Shown piece after piece: positions 6,370 through 6,464 of a stretch of 6,464 nucleotides of DNA; within the stretch, counting starts at the first letter, position 1, and the number at the start of each line of letters is the position of its first letter. This DNA comes from Lentisphaeria bacterium (GTDB lineage: Bacteria > Verrucomicrobiota > Lentisphaeria > Oligosphaerales > Lenti-02): contig JAGLDW010000512.1 of the NCBI GenBank assembly GCA_023145395.1, positions 1-6,464 on the forward strand. The letters are read 5' to 3'. A program made the translations under genes and the position numbers. The notes below the pieces were generated by a model. That model worked only from the letters and a program-made list of their open reading frames with translations, did not search any database and was not told the origin of the DNA.

Positions 6370-6375
6370 GCGCCC

Positions 6376-6464
6376 ATGAAGCTTGGCTGTAATATCACCT
6401 CGTGGCTCATCCTGGTCATGTTCTCACTGGCCCCGATTGCAGCCCAGGCTCGCCGACTGGACCT
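6376..6464 (+). CDS. Start of an exported protein (truncated by window end)
   Basis: Only 29 codons and two bases are present. The product begins with a Sec-type signal peptide: MKLGCNITS, a hydrophobic core WLILVMFSLAPIAA, and a likely signal peptidase I site AQA before RRLD. The Cys at residue 5 precedes the core and is not a lipobox. A stop codon in frame at 6364-6366 leaves ATG 6376 as the first available ATG. No Shine-Dalgarno site precedes it. The gene is divergent from the GlmU-like gene, with 88 bp between starts. The mature domain lies outside the window, so no function can be given; a periplasmic, outer-membrane or secreted protein is expected. Confidence 0.7.
   Translation, partial: MKLGCNITSWLILVMFSLAPIAAQARRLD

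Noticed and set aside
6333..6392. 19-codon open frame (MASCRAMRLLL...) after AAGGAG, overlapping the start of the rightmost gene
   Set aside because: The AAGGAG is only 1 nt from the ATG, too close for initiation, and the frame ends within the next gene. A leader peptide cannot be excluded but is not supported.

Overview
The window looks like a piece of a GC-rich (roughly 60% by eye) Gram-negative genome. A giant secreted Cys-rich lipoprotein built of MopE-type 'CDGxDNDCDG' and 'NGCE' / 'CGxDGCGGxCGxC' modules is typical of Myxococcota and related former Deltaproteobacteria (Polyangia, Bradymonadia). That placement is inferred from protein style only; there is no rRNA or marker gene here.

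Layout. Positions 1-188 are a non-coding leader holding a perfect inverted repeat, a candidate promoter, a 5'-UTR hairpin and a good Shine-Dalgarno site. Positions 189-4859 (+) are one intact 1556-residue gene: lipoprotein signal peptide, non-repetitive N-terminal domain, six MopE-type acidic/Cys motifs, a four-fold repeat of exactly 57 residues, and a seven-fold repeat of 63-69 residues. I count about 219 cysteines (about 14%), which leaves an even number (218) once the lipid-anchored Cys is set aside. Positions 4860-4952 are a short convergent gap with weak hairpins. Positions 4953-6287 (-) encode a 444-residue protein with a divergent nucleotidyltransferase-like N-terminus and a left-handed beta-helix (hexapeptide-repeat) C-terminal half, resembling GlmU-like two-domain sugar-nucleotide enzymes. 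Positions 6288-6375 are a divergent promoter region. From 6376 (+) an exported protein begins and runs off the window.

The three genes show no obvious shared pathway. The two most interesting signals are (a) the modular repeat architecture of the giant lipoprotein, with recently copied units at its 3' end and regularly placed His and Trp residues among the cysteines, and (b) the 88-bp divergent region at 6288-6375, where both genes lack a Shine-Dalgarno site and each has a TAnnnT hexamer exactly 6 nt before its ATG, suggesting a pair of leaderless transcripts. No mobile element, CRISPR array, tRNA or rRNA was seen.
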